From assembly GCA_025200525.1 (NCBI GenBank), contig CM045758.1, positions 166,062,261-166,126,260 on the forward strand: a stretch of DNA of 64,000 bases, in the 5' to 3' direction. Below the pieces are notes generated by a model. It was not told where the DNA came from. It worked only from the letters and a program-made list of their open reading frames with translations, and ran no database searches. Below, piece by piece: positions 35,800 to 46,112 of the stretch (position 1 is the stretch's first letter; the number at the start of each line of letters is the position of its first letter). Origin of the DNA: Camellia lanceoleosa. Its lineage: Eukaryota > Streptophyta > Magnoliopsida > Ericales > Theaceae. The translations under genes and the position numbers were made by a program.

Positions 35800-36769
35800 T
35801 TCTAGATTTCAAAAACATTTTTAGGTTGTTCCCAATCTTGCACAACATCTATCTTAGAAGAATCTATAGTTACTCTTTCTCTTGACACAACATGTCCCAA
35901 AAATTTTACTTCAGTCAACCAAAACTCGCATTTCTCAAATTTAGAATACAATTGGTGCACCCTATGCAAGTCAAGCATTATCCATAGGTGTTCCTCGTGT
36001 TTCTCCTTGGAGATTGAATAAATCAAGATATTGTCCACAAAAATGACCACGAAACGATCTAGGAATTCTCAGAAGACTTGATTCATCAAGTCCGTAAAGG
36101 AAGCATGAGCATTGGTTAAGCCAAAAGGCATTACTGGAAATTCATAGTGGCTATAACGTGTGTGAAATGTTATTTTTTGGATATCCTCCTCCTGAACTCT
36201 CAACTGATGGTACCCTGATCTCAAGTTTATCTTCAAAAAGCAATGAGACCCTCTAAGTTGGTTAAATAAGTCATCTATTCTGGTTAGAGATACTTGGTCT
36301 TAATGGTACCTCGATTTAACTTGCGGTAGTCAATACACGATTGCAACGACCCATCATTCTTCTTTGCAAAGAGAGTCGGTGCTTCCCAAGGTGATGTACT
36401 AAGGCGAATGAAGCCCTTGTCTAAAAGTTCTTGGAGTTGAATCTTCAACTCATGTAATTCTGCGGGTGCGAATCTATACGGTGACATGGAAATCGATGCC
36501 ATGCCAAGCACTAAGTCAATGGAGAACTCGATCTCTTGGTGGGGTGGCAAACTAGTAAGATCTTTGGGAAAGACATCCAGGTATTTATAAACTACCCTCG
36601 GCAAATCAATTCGTACCTCTTCACTCTCATTACCCAAGAGAGTTGCAAGAAGACCACTAAGCTGACCCCTACCACAAGCATCATAAACTGGCGACAAGAT
36701 TCTATTAGCTCGATCCCGTAGAAAATAAAAATAGTCACCTCTCGAGGTGCACACCTAAAATGACAACCA
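35800..36769 (-). pseudogene. gypsy-2 reverse transcriptase (degenerate)
   Basis: From 36754 down: [51 protein letters not shown] and CIDYRKLN, all classic RT blocks. After a frame break come motifs around 36060-36280 and then FVDNILIYSISKEKHEEHL (35802-36050). The catalytic F-V-D-D is F-V-D-N here, a single G-to-A change on the coding strand that would abolish polymerase activity. Several stops are present. Confidence 0.9.
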
Positions 36770-37339
36770 GTCCATACCTAAAATGACATCAAAACCTAAC
36801 ATGTCTAACAACACAAATGCAAAAGGAAGTCGGCACTCGAAAACCTCTATCTCATAACCACAATATCCCCGGTCCAAGTCAACCTTACCCCGAACTAGTG
36901 ACTCTACCCTGAGCGGAGATGCTAACTGAGCCACCTCTAACCCAATGTAGAAGCAAAAGCAGGAGATATTAATAAATGCAACGCACCCGTATCAATCAAC
37001 ACATTAGCCAATGAATTGAACACAACAAAAATACCTCTCACAACAGAGGATCCTGGTGACTGCTCTAGCATTGTAACAGCATACACGCGCCTTATGGCCT
37101 CTAATCAACTTGCTCATCTCTCAGAGCATAGGTCTGTTATACTGACTAAGCCGAGGCAGCTTTCTAATTGGCTCGTAAGGTCTAGACTAAATAAGCCTGC
37201 TGATGGCTCTGAGTCTGTCTCAACCTTGATGTGCTAAATACACCTCCTAACTGCACGCAAGCTCTCCTTAAATGCCCCGACTAACTGCATTGAAAGCAAG
37301 TAGACCCTTATCCCCTACTTTAGGACTGAATCTGAGATC
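36770..37339 (-). pseudogene. gypsy-2 protease (degenerate)
   Basis: Near 36960-37020 the minus strand reads VVFNSLANVLIDTGALHLLIS, which matches the retropepsin active-site strand. The catalytic D-T-G is kept, but the usual GASHSFIS context is altered. Stops lie on both sides. Its place between gag and RT fits the standard gene order. Confidence 0.65.
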
Positions 37340-38441
37340 GGTTAGGTGGTGGTGGTAACATTTGCTGCCCTCCTCCCTTCTATGGGTAAGAACTAGCCAT
37401 GTGACCTAGTTGGCCACACTTGGAAACAAGTAAAGCGGCCCTGAGCATTCCTCTCCGAGCCAACACTCGATAATGGAAAAATAGATGAAGTCTGTTATGA
37501 TTGGGGTTGGGATAAAGAAGTGCCCTTGTGCTTCTTACTCAGCGTGAAGTCTTCTTGAGACTTTTGGCCCTTAGACCTCGAACCTCAAAGTCTCTCCTAC
37601 TCGGCCTGCACTGTAATCTCTATATGTGTCGCCGTCTCCATAAGATGGTCATAGTTCCTTATCATGTTTTCGGCAACCTTGAACAAGATCTTCGTTCTCA
37701 ATCTTTTCTCAAATTCAATGCAACGGCGTTCCTCCGTTGCTACCAACTTCGGTGAAAACCAAGATAAACTAGTGAAGGCCGCTTCAAACTCGGCCACAGA
37801 CAAGTTAAGTTGCTTGAGGTTCTAAAACTCTTGCATTAGTCTCTCCTTAGCTGTGGGAGCTAGGTACTTGTCTTGGAAAACAATGAAAAAAGCTTTTCAT
37901 GTCAGCCCCACTCTACCTTTGGCGTACTTCCACCATTGGCCCGCATCCCCTTTGAGGTAGTAACTCGCTAGAGTCATTCTCAATTCACTATCATGAATGT
38001 GAAGTATCTCAAATGTCTTCATTGTTTGTTCTAGTCACTCATCTGCATTCTTAGGCTCAAGGCCATTGTGAAACACATCCAGCTTGGCTGGCAAAACTCT
38101 ATAGTAAGAAAACTCGCCCTTGACTCCACAATGGTCTCTCGAGCTTGGTTCTCTACCCTCAAGATGTTCATTGACTCTCTCAAAGCCCCTGCCATCTCTC
38201 AGGCTAGGGCACCTATTGCGGCTTGACCTGCTTGTTCCGAGACTCCCGCTTGCCCTATTTACTTGGCTACATTAGCTTGGCTTACTTGCTCGGCCACATT
38301 AGCTTGATTGAATCTTTCTTCTTACACCAGAACCTCATGGGCTGACGTTTCATGCACACCTCGGCGAGGCCTACCATGCCACCTACCTCTACTACCACGC
38401 CACCTGCCTATACTACCACATACTTGACCTCCCCTTGGCAT
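37340..38441 (-). pseudogene. gypsy-2 gag (degenerate)
   Basis: A start codon at 38441 opens MPRGGQVCGSIGRWRGSRG, an Arg/Gly-rich N-terminus. Stops occur within the next 60 codons. The capsid part is clear at 37597-37803 (MSVAEFEAAFTSLSWFSPK, then EKRLRTKILFKVAENMIRNY and ETATHIEITVQAE), as in chromovirus gag. A zinc-knuckle remnant with QLGHMA lies near 37390-37420. Gag forms the particle shell. Multiple stops make it non-functional. Confidence 0.85.
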
Positions 38442-38858
38442 CCTAATTAAGGAGAAAGTAAACAATTTAGCACACAAACTCATATGTGCTCGCAACTTAT
38501 CTCACATGTCCTATCACAACAATTCTATACTTTTTCATATCACAAAAACACTTAGTTTCACTCCACATAAGCACTTAGTCACATAAACACATACATATTA
38601 CTCCTTTACGATGAAATTTGTCCCACAAAATACCAAGAATTCTTATTAGAATGAGCATTGATCAAGTGCCCATCTAATAAGACCTCTAGGAATTTAATAG
38701 GTGCAAACAACATCCCAAAAGTTCAATCCTAAAACCATCTAGTTATATAAACTTGTTATCACATAACACCTAAAACATGAAACATCTCCTAATTAAGCGA
38801 AATGAACATATTGTGATAAAACGACCACTTCTCGAGAGCCCCAAATATTCAAACCCGG

Positions 38859-38872
38859 TAGCTCTAATACCA
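38859..38872 (-). other. Primer-binding site of gypsy-2
   Basis: The minus strand reads TGGTATTAGAGCTA, 3 bp inside the 5' LTR. It differs slightly from TGGTATCAGAGCCA, the usual complement of plant initiator tRNA-Met. The 420 bp from here to gag is a leader without coding signal. Confidence 0.8.
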
Positions 38873-38875
38873 AGT

Positions 38876-41083
38876 TGTCACACCCGAATATTTAACACAA
38901 TATAGATTCATCAACTTCCAAATACATTATCATTTTTCCAAATCAACCCTTCAAATGCTTAACATATATAAGGAATATAAGGCCTCAACATAGACATCAT
39001 CATCAATCTCTATCATGCATATTCATTAAACTCCAGAGATTTATAAAAAAAAATATTCCACATACAGTTATACAGTCAACATCCTAGAATATGAATCTAT
39101 AGCATGTAGCATGATATGTCAAATACAAATTAATGCCCTCAAGGGCTACAAATTCTAAGGCTTACGCCTGGTTACACGAAATGGTTTTTCGAACCCATAT
39201 ATGTAAAGCCTTTGGCTTGTCAAAAATAATTACAACAAAAAGAAAAGAATCTTGTACTCTCAAAATATATTTTACACCTCTGACTTGGCGGGGTCACCAC
39301 ATCCTTTCCTGCAAAAAATCTCATAGGGTGAGAACAAAGCCCAGTAGGAAAATCTTAACAAACTATATACATTTTATACAATCTCTGAGATGAATGCGTA
39401 TGCCATGACATGTTCAAAAAGGCATATATCTCTATCTTTTGAAACTTTTGTACACAATGCAATTTGAGAATTTTAACCATTCAATAACTTCAATGTAGTT
39501 CAAAGGGGCTGTAAATACGACTTAGGTAATCCCTAGGTTGGTGTTTGCAAGTAGGCGTAACAAGCACTACTCATCCCCACTTTACCGGTTGCTAACCGGA
39601 AGGCACGTGGTACCTCCTTCATGCATGTTTTCGGTTTTTCACAGTAAACACTCAAGCCAACTTAACCAAATACCAACTACACCCCCTATCTAGACTTACC
39701 AACGTATTTATCCCAAAATAAATCCAAAATGATCTTGTTTCACAAACAATTTCCTCTCTCAAAAACAATACTTTTCCAATGCAAGATTTAAAATCAATTG
39801 CAACCATGATAAAATGGAGTAACAATGCAATAATGAAACAATTCATTTATAAGTTCCATTTTCAATTCCACCACACAATCCTCCATTGTGATCAAATTTC
39901 GACATCTCTTATCAATATAACATCATGATATATTTCCAAGAGATAATATAACAACATAAACATACATGTATTCTCCACATGTTAAACATTATTTTCTAAA
40001 CATTGGTTTTCCAAGACAACTCAACAATAAGCTTCAAAGTCAACAATTTTCATTTCCTCCATGAAATTCCTCATTTAATACAACCATAGAAATTTCTCCA
40101 TCATTTTTTCACATAACAATTTAGTAAGCATAAATTTTACAAAATCTCAACATTTTTCCCCAAATATCCAAATTCTAGGGTTTCTATCGAAACAAGGTTT
40201 TTGTTCCATTTTTGAAAAAATTATTCCAAAACAATACCCACACCTTAGAACATAGCTCATATTCTCAAAAGTTTCGGAAAAAAATAGATCAAATCATCTT
40301 CTAACATCATCTAGGGTTCAACAATCCAAAATCATAACTCAAACATGTAATAAATGTTTCAAACAAACATAATCTTGCAAAACATATATATATATATATA
40401 TATAATTCAAAGATTATCCCTCCCTCAAATTTGGAAGATGAAGAGAAAAAAAATGCTAGAACTCAAAGTTGGTGAAAACTCGATCCAATCGGTTATAAAC
40501 GTAACCCTCGTCGTTTTCTTCGATTTGGTGTAAAAAGGCCCTTCAAACTCTTGAAGATTTGAGCAAAATTTTAGAGAGAAGTTGGATTTGGGTGTGTTTG
40601 TAGAGAGAAGAGAGAGAAAATATGAGTATAAAGAGAGAAGTGAAAAATCTATACAAACACGGTTTTGGCATCAGTTTTGAGAAGAAAAAAAAATATGAAA
40701 TTTGAGACAGACGCGCCGAAATCCGCACGACCGGATTTTTTTGCCTCACGGGTGGTTTGCCCCAAAGATGTGCCCAAAAAATTCCACGAAAATCCGTTCA
40801 AGCAGTTTTCTGCCTAGAAATCTCATAAAACCCTGTGTTGATTCGCTCGAGTAGTTGCCAATTCCGCATAAGCGGTTTTTCCCAGAAATCGAGAGTTTGA
40901 TTTTGTAACCCAAGATAAGTTCCAATGTCTAAAACTTAAAATTTTCAACTCGGAAAATTTACGAGAGGTTACGTAAGAGTGGAAAGAAATCCCAATGACC
41001 CAATACAATAAACAAAACATTGAAAGTAATGCACACTATCCTACTACACAATACTATTCAAACCCAAGATATGGAACATCACA
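38876..41083 (-). repeat. gypsy-2 5' LTR (uninterrupted)
   Basis: 2,208 bp, TGTCACACC at the plus-strand left end and ...GAACATCACA at the right. It carries the two empty sites: ...CCTAGAATATGAATC at about 39084 (CACTA-1 site) and GCCTGGTTACACG at about 39166 (E3 site). A short (AT)n run lies at 40384-40405. Confidence 0.92.
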
Positions 41084-41736
41084 AGCTGTATGTTTGAATC
41101 AATTTTGTATTATAAAAAATGGATAGTTATTTTTAAAATTATATTTGTCGTCTATTTTTTTTAACACATATATGATTCAAACATATAACTATTGATATCT
41201 AATCATCTTTATATTTTACATAAATATTTTACTCAACGAATCCAAAAAGTAAACAATTCGGATCACCGAAATTGATTTCAAAATGAGCCTATTAAACCCA
41301 AACGCTCTCTCAAATTAAGATGACAACTTGAAAGAAAGTAAACTCAAAAATAAAACCTATAAAATAAGATAATTATCGTTATCTCAATTTCTCATCATTT
41401 CTTATCTAACTTATAAACCAAACATGGAAAAAAAAAAATCTCACCAAATAAGTCATTCAGATGAACTCTTAATTAATTGTTCTTGAATAACTTGGGATGA
41501 TAAACGAACTAAACGAGCTGAACAATTAACTATTTAAGCTTGGCTAATATTTTTAACGAGTTTCAAAATTTATTCAAGTTTAGTTCATTAAACTTTTGAG
41601 CCAATCTCAAAGGAGCTTTTATCAAGCCGAGCTTGAGTAGTTGATATTTTATATAATTTTAGATTTATTGAACTGAGTCGAATGAGCAATTGACTATTCA
41701 AGCTTAGTTTGAAAACCTTAACGAGTTTTAAAATGT
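41084..41736. other. AT-rich flank right of gypsy-2
   Basis: Begins with the right duplication AGCTG. No coding signal. It includes a diverged AGCTTG/GAGTTT-rich stretch at 41500-41720 that looks like old repeat DNA. Confidence 0.5.
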
Positions 41737-42126
41737 CACTATAACAAAACTGAGTTTTTACGGCATCACATCAACGACATACAATAAATGCAAGCCGTAA
41801 GTTTTCACTGTTACGACTTTCATTTTTTGCATGTTGTAAATAATATCCTAATCACAGGATATCTATTAAATGAGGTCATTAATGGTAATAATGATGATTT
41901 TTTTACCTGCAATGTTAGCCGTAAATAATAAAGTTTTCTATGACATGCATATGGTATGCCATTAATACATTAACTATAAACGACACAAGTATGCCAGTTG
42001 TTAAACATATTTAACTTTTCACAACGCACAATTTATGTCATGAATAGTATGACTAAAAAAAAGTAGGCACCAAAGTAAAAAAAATTCAGGCGCCAAACAT
42101 CATTGTTGCGACCTCTTTCTATAGTG
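41737..42126. mobile_element. Small CACTA-like non-autonomous element
   Basis: Starts CACTATAACAAAA and ends TTTCTATAGTG, which read inwards is CACTATAGAAAGA: an imperfect terminal inverted repeat of about 13 bp. Short TACGGC/GCCGTAA words lie near both ends. Length is 390 bp, with no coding capacity. No 3-bp duplication is visible (TGT against AGA), so the exact ends are uncertain. Confidence 0.45.
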
Positions 42127-42263
42127 AGAAACAAAAGCAGAAGAAAAATCAAAAGCCCCATCACTTTTTCAAACCATCGAATCGCCTTCCCCTAAATCCT
42201 TCCAATGTGTCCATCAATCGCTTACTCTGTAGTTGTTCCAGTCGATAACACGATCCAATTGAC

Positions 42264-42326
42264 ATGTCAAAGTACCAAGAAGCTTTCACGAAGAGGATGA
42301 CCACGGCTAGTCTCAAACCTCATCAC
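42264..42326 (+). pseudogene. Possible gene scrap similar to plant tRNA(Ile)-lysidine synthase-like N-terminus
   Basis: A 21-codon stretch reads MSKYQEAFTKRMTTASLKP plus HH, which resembles the segment just before the PP-loop in plant TilS-like (RASPBERRY3-type) proteins. The PP-loop itself (SGGPDS) is absent: after CATCAC the sequence turns non-coding. The match is short and from memory, so this is only a lead. Confidence 0.3.
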
Positions 42327-42339
42327 TGTACTGGTTTCT

Positions 42340-43418
42340 CTCTCCATGCTCTCTCTTCTATTTGATTGAGTGTTTTTTTTTTTATACAAATATTTGGATT
42401 TGTTAAGTTTATTTGTTTTCATTTTCTTGAGTGAATTGGTTTCTGGACTGTTAAATTTCACCAATCGAAGCCAATTGGTTGTTCGCATTAGGCAATACCA
42501 GTGAGATTTTACTTCATTCTTTCTAGATGACCTAAATATGAGCAAATAACAAAATAAGGAATCAATAAAATTGAGTATTTTCCTCAGGTACTCCATTTGG
42601 TAATTGGGAAATAGAGGATAGTCAATAAAAACCAAATCTTGAATCTTTTTTTCTTCTATATTTTATGAAATAATTTTTATCTTTTTTTTTTTTTAGTTCT
42701 TCAAAACCGAGGAAATGAACACAACATGAGAAAAGCATTTTCGAGCGAATTTCTTAGAAACAGAATGTTTTATGGAACTATTTTAAACACTTGTCTGAGT
42801 TCCAAAAAATTCGTTTCATGAAAACATCAAAAAAATAAGGTTTTTATAACTGATTGGTATGGTTTATTATTGTTTTTCATATATTTGGGGGAAAAAAAAT
42901 ATGAAAAGTTCAAAAACTACTTTCATATCAATTTTTCTGTTTATGTGAAAATTATTTTTGAAAGTTCAATAATTTCACATTTTGAAAAAATATGAAAGAA
43001 AACATAAAATGAAAATAGTGAAAAATGACAGCAAAAGGTTTTCATGCAATTCCATGTAGGTCTGAAGTGTTTTCTCACCCCAATCTTAACTCTTAATGGG
43101 TTTGATTTTTTTTTTAATAATAAATCGTTGGGTTTAGTTTTATTATTTAATTAAAAAAAGGTGTGTTTGATTTCAGTTATAGATTTTATATTATTTAATT
43201 TTTTTCAGTTTATTTAACCCAAAAAAAAGTGAGATTACTTAAGTTACAACTGTGTGACTTTTCTAAACATGAGTAGAATAAGTTTGAATTTTCAATTTAG
43301 AAACTAAATAGTATAATGATAGTAGAAATAAATGAGATAAAGAGATATTATTTTTAATTAAATTTCATATATATATAATAATTTAGTTGCCATTTGTTTT
43401 TAATATTAGCAAAGATAT
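42340..43418. other. AT-rich intergenic DNA
   Basis: No gene, repeat array or element ends recognised. Confidence 0.5.
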
Positions 43419-44250
43419 TGAAGGGGCTAAATGTGAGATGGGTCGGGTTCAAGCCTTGGCCGGCCCAATCCACTGAAGTCCGAATCCAAGTAGGCTGGAT
43501 GAGTATATGGGCAAACCAATTAAGCCCAACTTCACGACCAATAGTCCACCCAAGTCCTCAAGCACTTGGGTCCAACCCAGATGGAAAGGTCACCAGTGGT
43601 CTTTGGGTCCGAGTCATGAGATCAATCTACGGGTCAATAAAATAGGCCGAGCCCATGCAAAGTTACCTGAATGGACAAGCCCATCTCCATGAGTGATCCT
43701 GTAAAAGGCCGAGATAGGGCATATTGATGCCGAGCTGAGGAATATCAGTACCGAACTGAGGAGACCTCGCAAGAAAACGTGGAAACTGTGAACGTGTGCA
43801 TGTGCAGGTTGCCACCTCAATTGGTCCCCTACACTTAGAATCACGGAAGTTGTTGAACCAAAAGAATGTGGTTTGTTATCAGTATGACTACAATGAGTAT
43901 ATGCATTTATTGACAACTACCAGGTGGTCCCCCACTGCGAGCAATACTAAAGGACACTTGGCAGCATCCAAGCTCCATGAACCCACCTTGAGAAGCAAGC
44001 AAGGAACAACATATATATACTACATGAACTTCACATTGAAGGTAACTGAATAGAACTAAACTATCCCAAGCAAAACCATACTCAACTCCCTTCTCCGATC
44101 ACTAATTCCCACACTGGAAGGGTCATCCGGCCAACCTCGGCCGGGTAGCTCTAACGGTGCCTCTTGTCACAGGAACCTCAGTCCCTGGATAGTCCAACCG
44201 AGCACAGGGCCCCAATCCACTTTCATCTAGTACGGAATCCGATACGCACA
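43419..44250 (+). mobile_element. Solo LTR, Tat-like
   Basis: An 832-bp block starts TGAAGGGGCTAAATG and ends ATCCGATACGCACA, flanked on both sides by GATAT (43414-43418 and 44251-44255), a perfect 5-bp duplication. It contains ATATATATACT near 44008 and a GAAGGGTCATCCGG...GGTAGCTCTAACGG segment like that of Tat-lineage LTRs. No internal region is present, so it is a product of LTR-LTR recombination. Confidence 0.85.
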
Positions 44251-44255
44251 GATAT

Positions 44256-44811
44256 GTATGCATATTCAACAATTCTCAGCTTAATGCCTTTGATTTTTGT
44301 GAGCTTATTATAGTTAGAGTAGCTCTCTGGTGGAAAACTCACTCATGTAATGATTTTGTACTCAATCTCCAACATGTCAGAAGGTGCCTAAGGTAGTGCT
44401 GCTCACAGCAATCGGGTGTGTTTCTTGTTTTGGAGCTGAAATCTCTTTGGCCCCTCGGTGTGTGTTTTCTCCGCTTGTATTTTTTTTTGGTTTTCTTTCT
44501 CTGGTTGGTATTGCGGCTTGATTGTTGTTTTTGGGCTGCATATGATTAGCCCTCCAATTTCGATTTTGGGTTCTGGGTTTGGTTTTTTAGTTATGGAGTT
44601 TGCATATATGTGAGTATGTTTAGATGGGTTTGGTTTTTGGTTTGAATTGTGTGTTCAATTCCTTCTCTGCTTTATATTTCTGTATTTTTCTTATTTATTA
44701 TATTTTTGGTGTTTTTTATTTTTTAAAAATTGTTTTTCAGATTTGGGGAATGTTGATTGCACTTGAGGTGGTTGTTGATGCATCCCAATATATACATAGA
44801 TATATACATAC

Positions 44812-44853
<42 letters not shown>

Positions 44854-45519
44854 TGATTCCATTCCCTCTCATGAAGTTTTCTCTCAACTTTTGAGGCTTG
44901 CGTAGCTTCCTTCCTTTATGGGTAAACAACCCCTTCTCTCTCTCTCTCTCTCTCTCTCAAGAATTTGTTCATATCAATCATAGCTGAAGTTGTATAATGG
45001 TAAGTCAATATTTTCTTCATTATAATCCTTTTGTTCAATTAATTAATTGATTTAACATATTTAGAAATTACTTTGTGTATTAATTAGGTTATAGAACATC
45101 AAGAATTTAAAGTTTTACTTTATGTAATTCACTTAGTTCACAATCTTTTATTCTTCTTCTCTTTTTTACTTCTGATTTTTAAATTTTTTGTCCCGTTTGT
45201 TATAGTTGTATATTTGCTTTTCTTTTTTTGCAATAGTCATTAGTTTGTGTTTTGAGTTGGTCCTTCAAGAACATTATGTTACCTACTGATATAAGACAGA
45301 ATGATATTATTGTGCCACATATTCCGAACATCAATATTATTGAGAAGTTCTTGAAGAATTGCTTTTTCTGCACCTGGAAACTATAACCAAATATGAATTC
45401 AACAAATTAAAACCCAAGGTTAATCACAATTAAAGGAAAAATAAAAAATAAAAACCCATACTTCTAACTAGATTTACAAAGAGGTAACATCTCAAAGACT
45501 TGATGGGCAGTTATATTAC
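44256..45519. other. Intergenic DNA with microsatellites
   Basis: No gene supported. Contains a compound (TA)n(GA)n at 44812-44852 and (CT)12 at 44935-44958. The TAC immediately before 45520 abuts CACTA-2. Confidence 0.55.
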
Positions 45520-45711
45520 CACTACTAGAAAATTGACTTTTTACGACTATTTTTTTGTGACTGCTTGTTTGACCGTCGCAAAAGGAAAAAAAAAAAAACA
45601 CTCCAATATATATTTAACATTTATTTCTCTTATTTTCTTTTATTTATTTGCTTTTTGCCCTAGCTTGGCTCGCTCAACCTCTCTCTCTCGCTGTCGCTCC
45701 CGCTCACCGGT

Positions 45712-46110
45712 ATGAATCTCCCTATCCCTCTTGATCTAAATCGACTGATCTCTCAATCTCTCAATCTCTCAATCTCTATACCTCTCTCGATCTCTCAATC
45801 TCTCTTAATCTCTCTTTGTATCTGCGTACACATTATCTACTCTCTCTCTCTCTGCAATTTGAGTGATTCGTCGCAGAGAAACCCTAACTCTGCCATGGAA
45901 AAGTTAGTTTCCATCGATTCCACAACTGTTGAAGATTTCATAATCGGTAAGCCTAAACACATCTTCATCGATTCAACTCTCTCTGTAATGATCCGAGTTA
46001 TGTACTTCTCTGTAATGGAATCTGTCTCAAGAAGAATCTGTAATCCGAGTTATGTAATTCTCTGTAATTGATTCAAAAGAATCTGTCTCTGTAATGAATC
46101 TGTCTCTGTA
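45712..46110 (+). pseudogene. Possible captured first exon of an unidentified gene
   Basis: A CT-rich leader with a GAGAAACCCTAACTCTGCC stretch leads to ATG at 45895 and MEKLVSIDSTTVEDFIIG, then a good donor (GGTAAGCC). The look is that of a plant 5' UTR, first exon and intron start. I do not recognise the protein. It is followed by short CTCTGTAAT repeats and joins CslC sequence at about 46113, so the element may have fused parts of two genes. Confidence 0.35.
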
Positions 46111-46112
46111 AT

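Larger units (their letters stand above)
4933..41083 (-). mobile_element. Ty3/gypsy chromovirus, Tekay-like (gypsy-2), split by nested insertions
   Basis: Two homologous LTRs frame a minus-strand gag-pol. The flanking 5-bp duplications are AGCTA (4928-4932) and AGCTG (41084-41088). The left (3') LTR is split by CACTA-1 and E3; removing them leaves about 10.2 kb. A PBS like initiator tRNA-Met lies at 38859-38872 and a polypurine tract at 33026-33036. The integrase C-terminus has a chromodomain-like end (VLWRHHGVEEATWERE), as in Tekay/Del chromoviruses. Many stops and changed catalytic residues show an old, dead copy. Confidence 0.92.
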
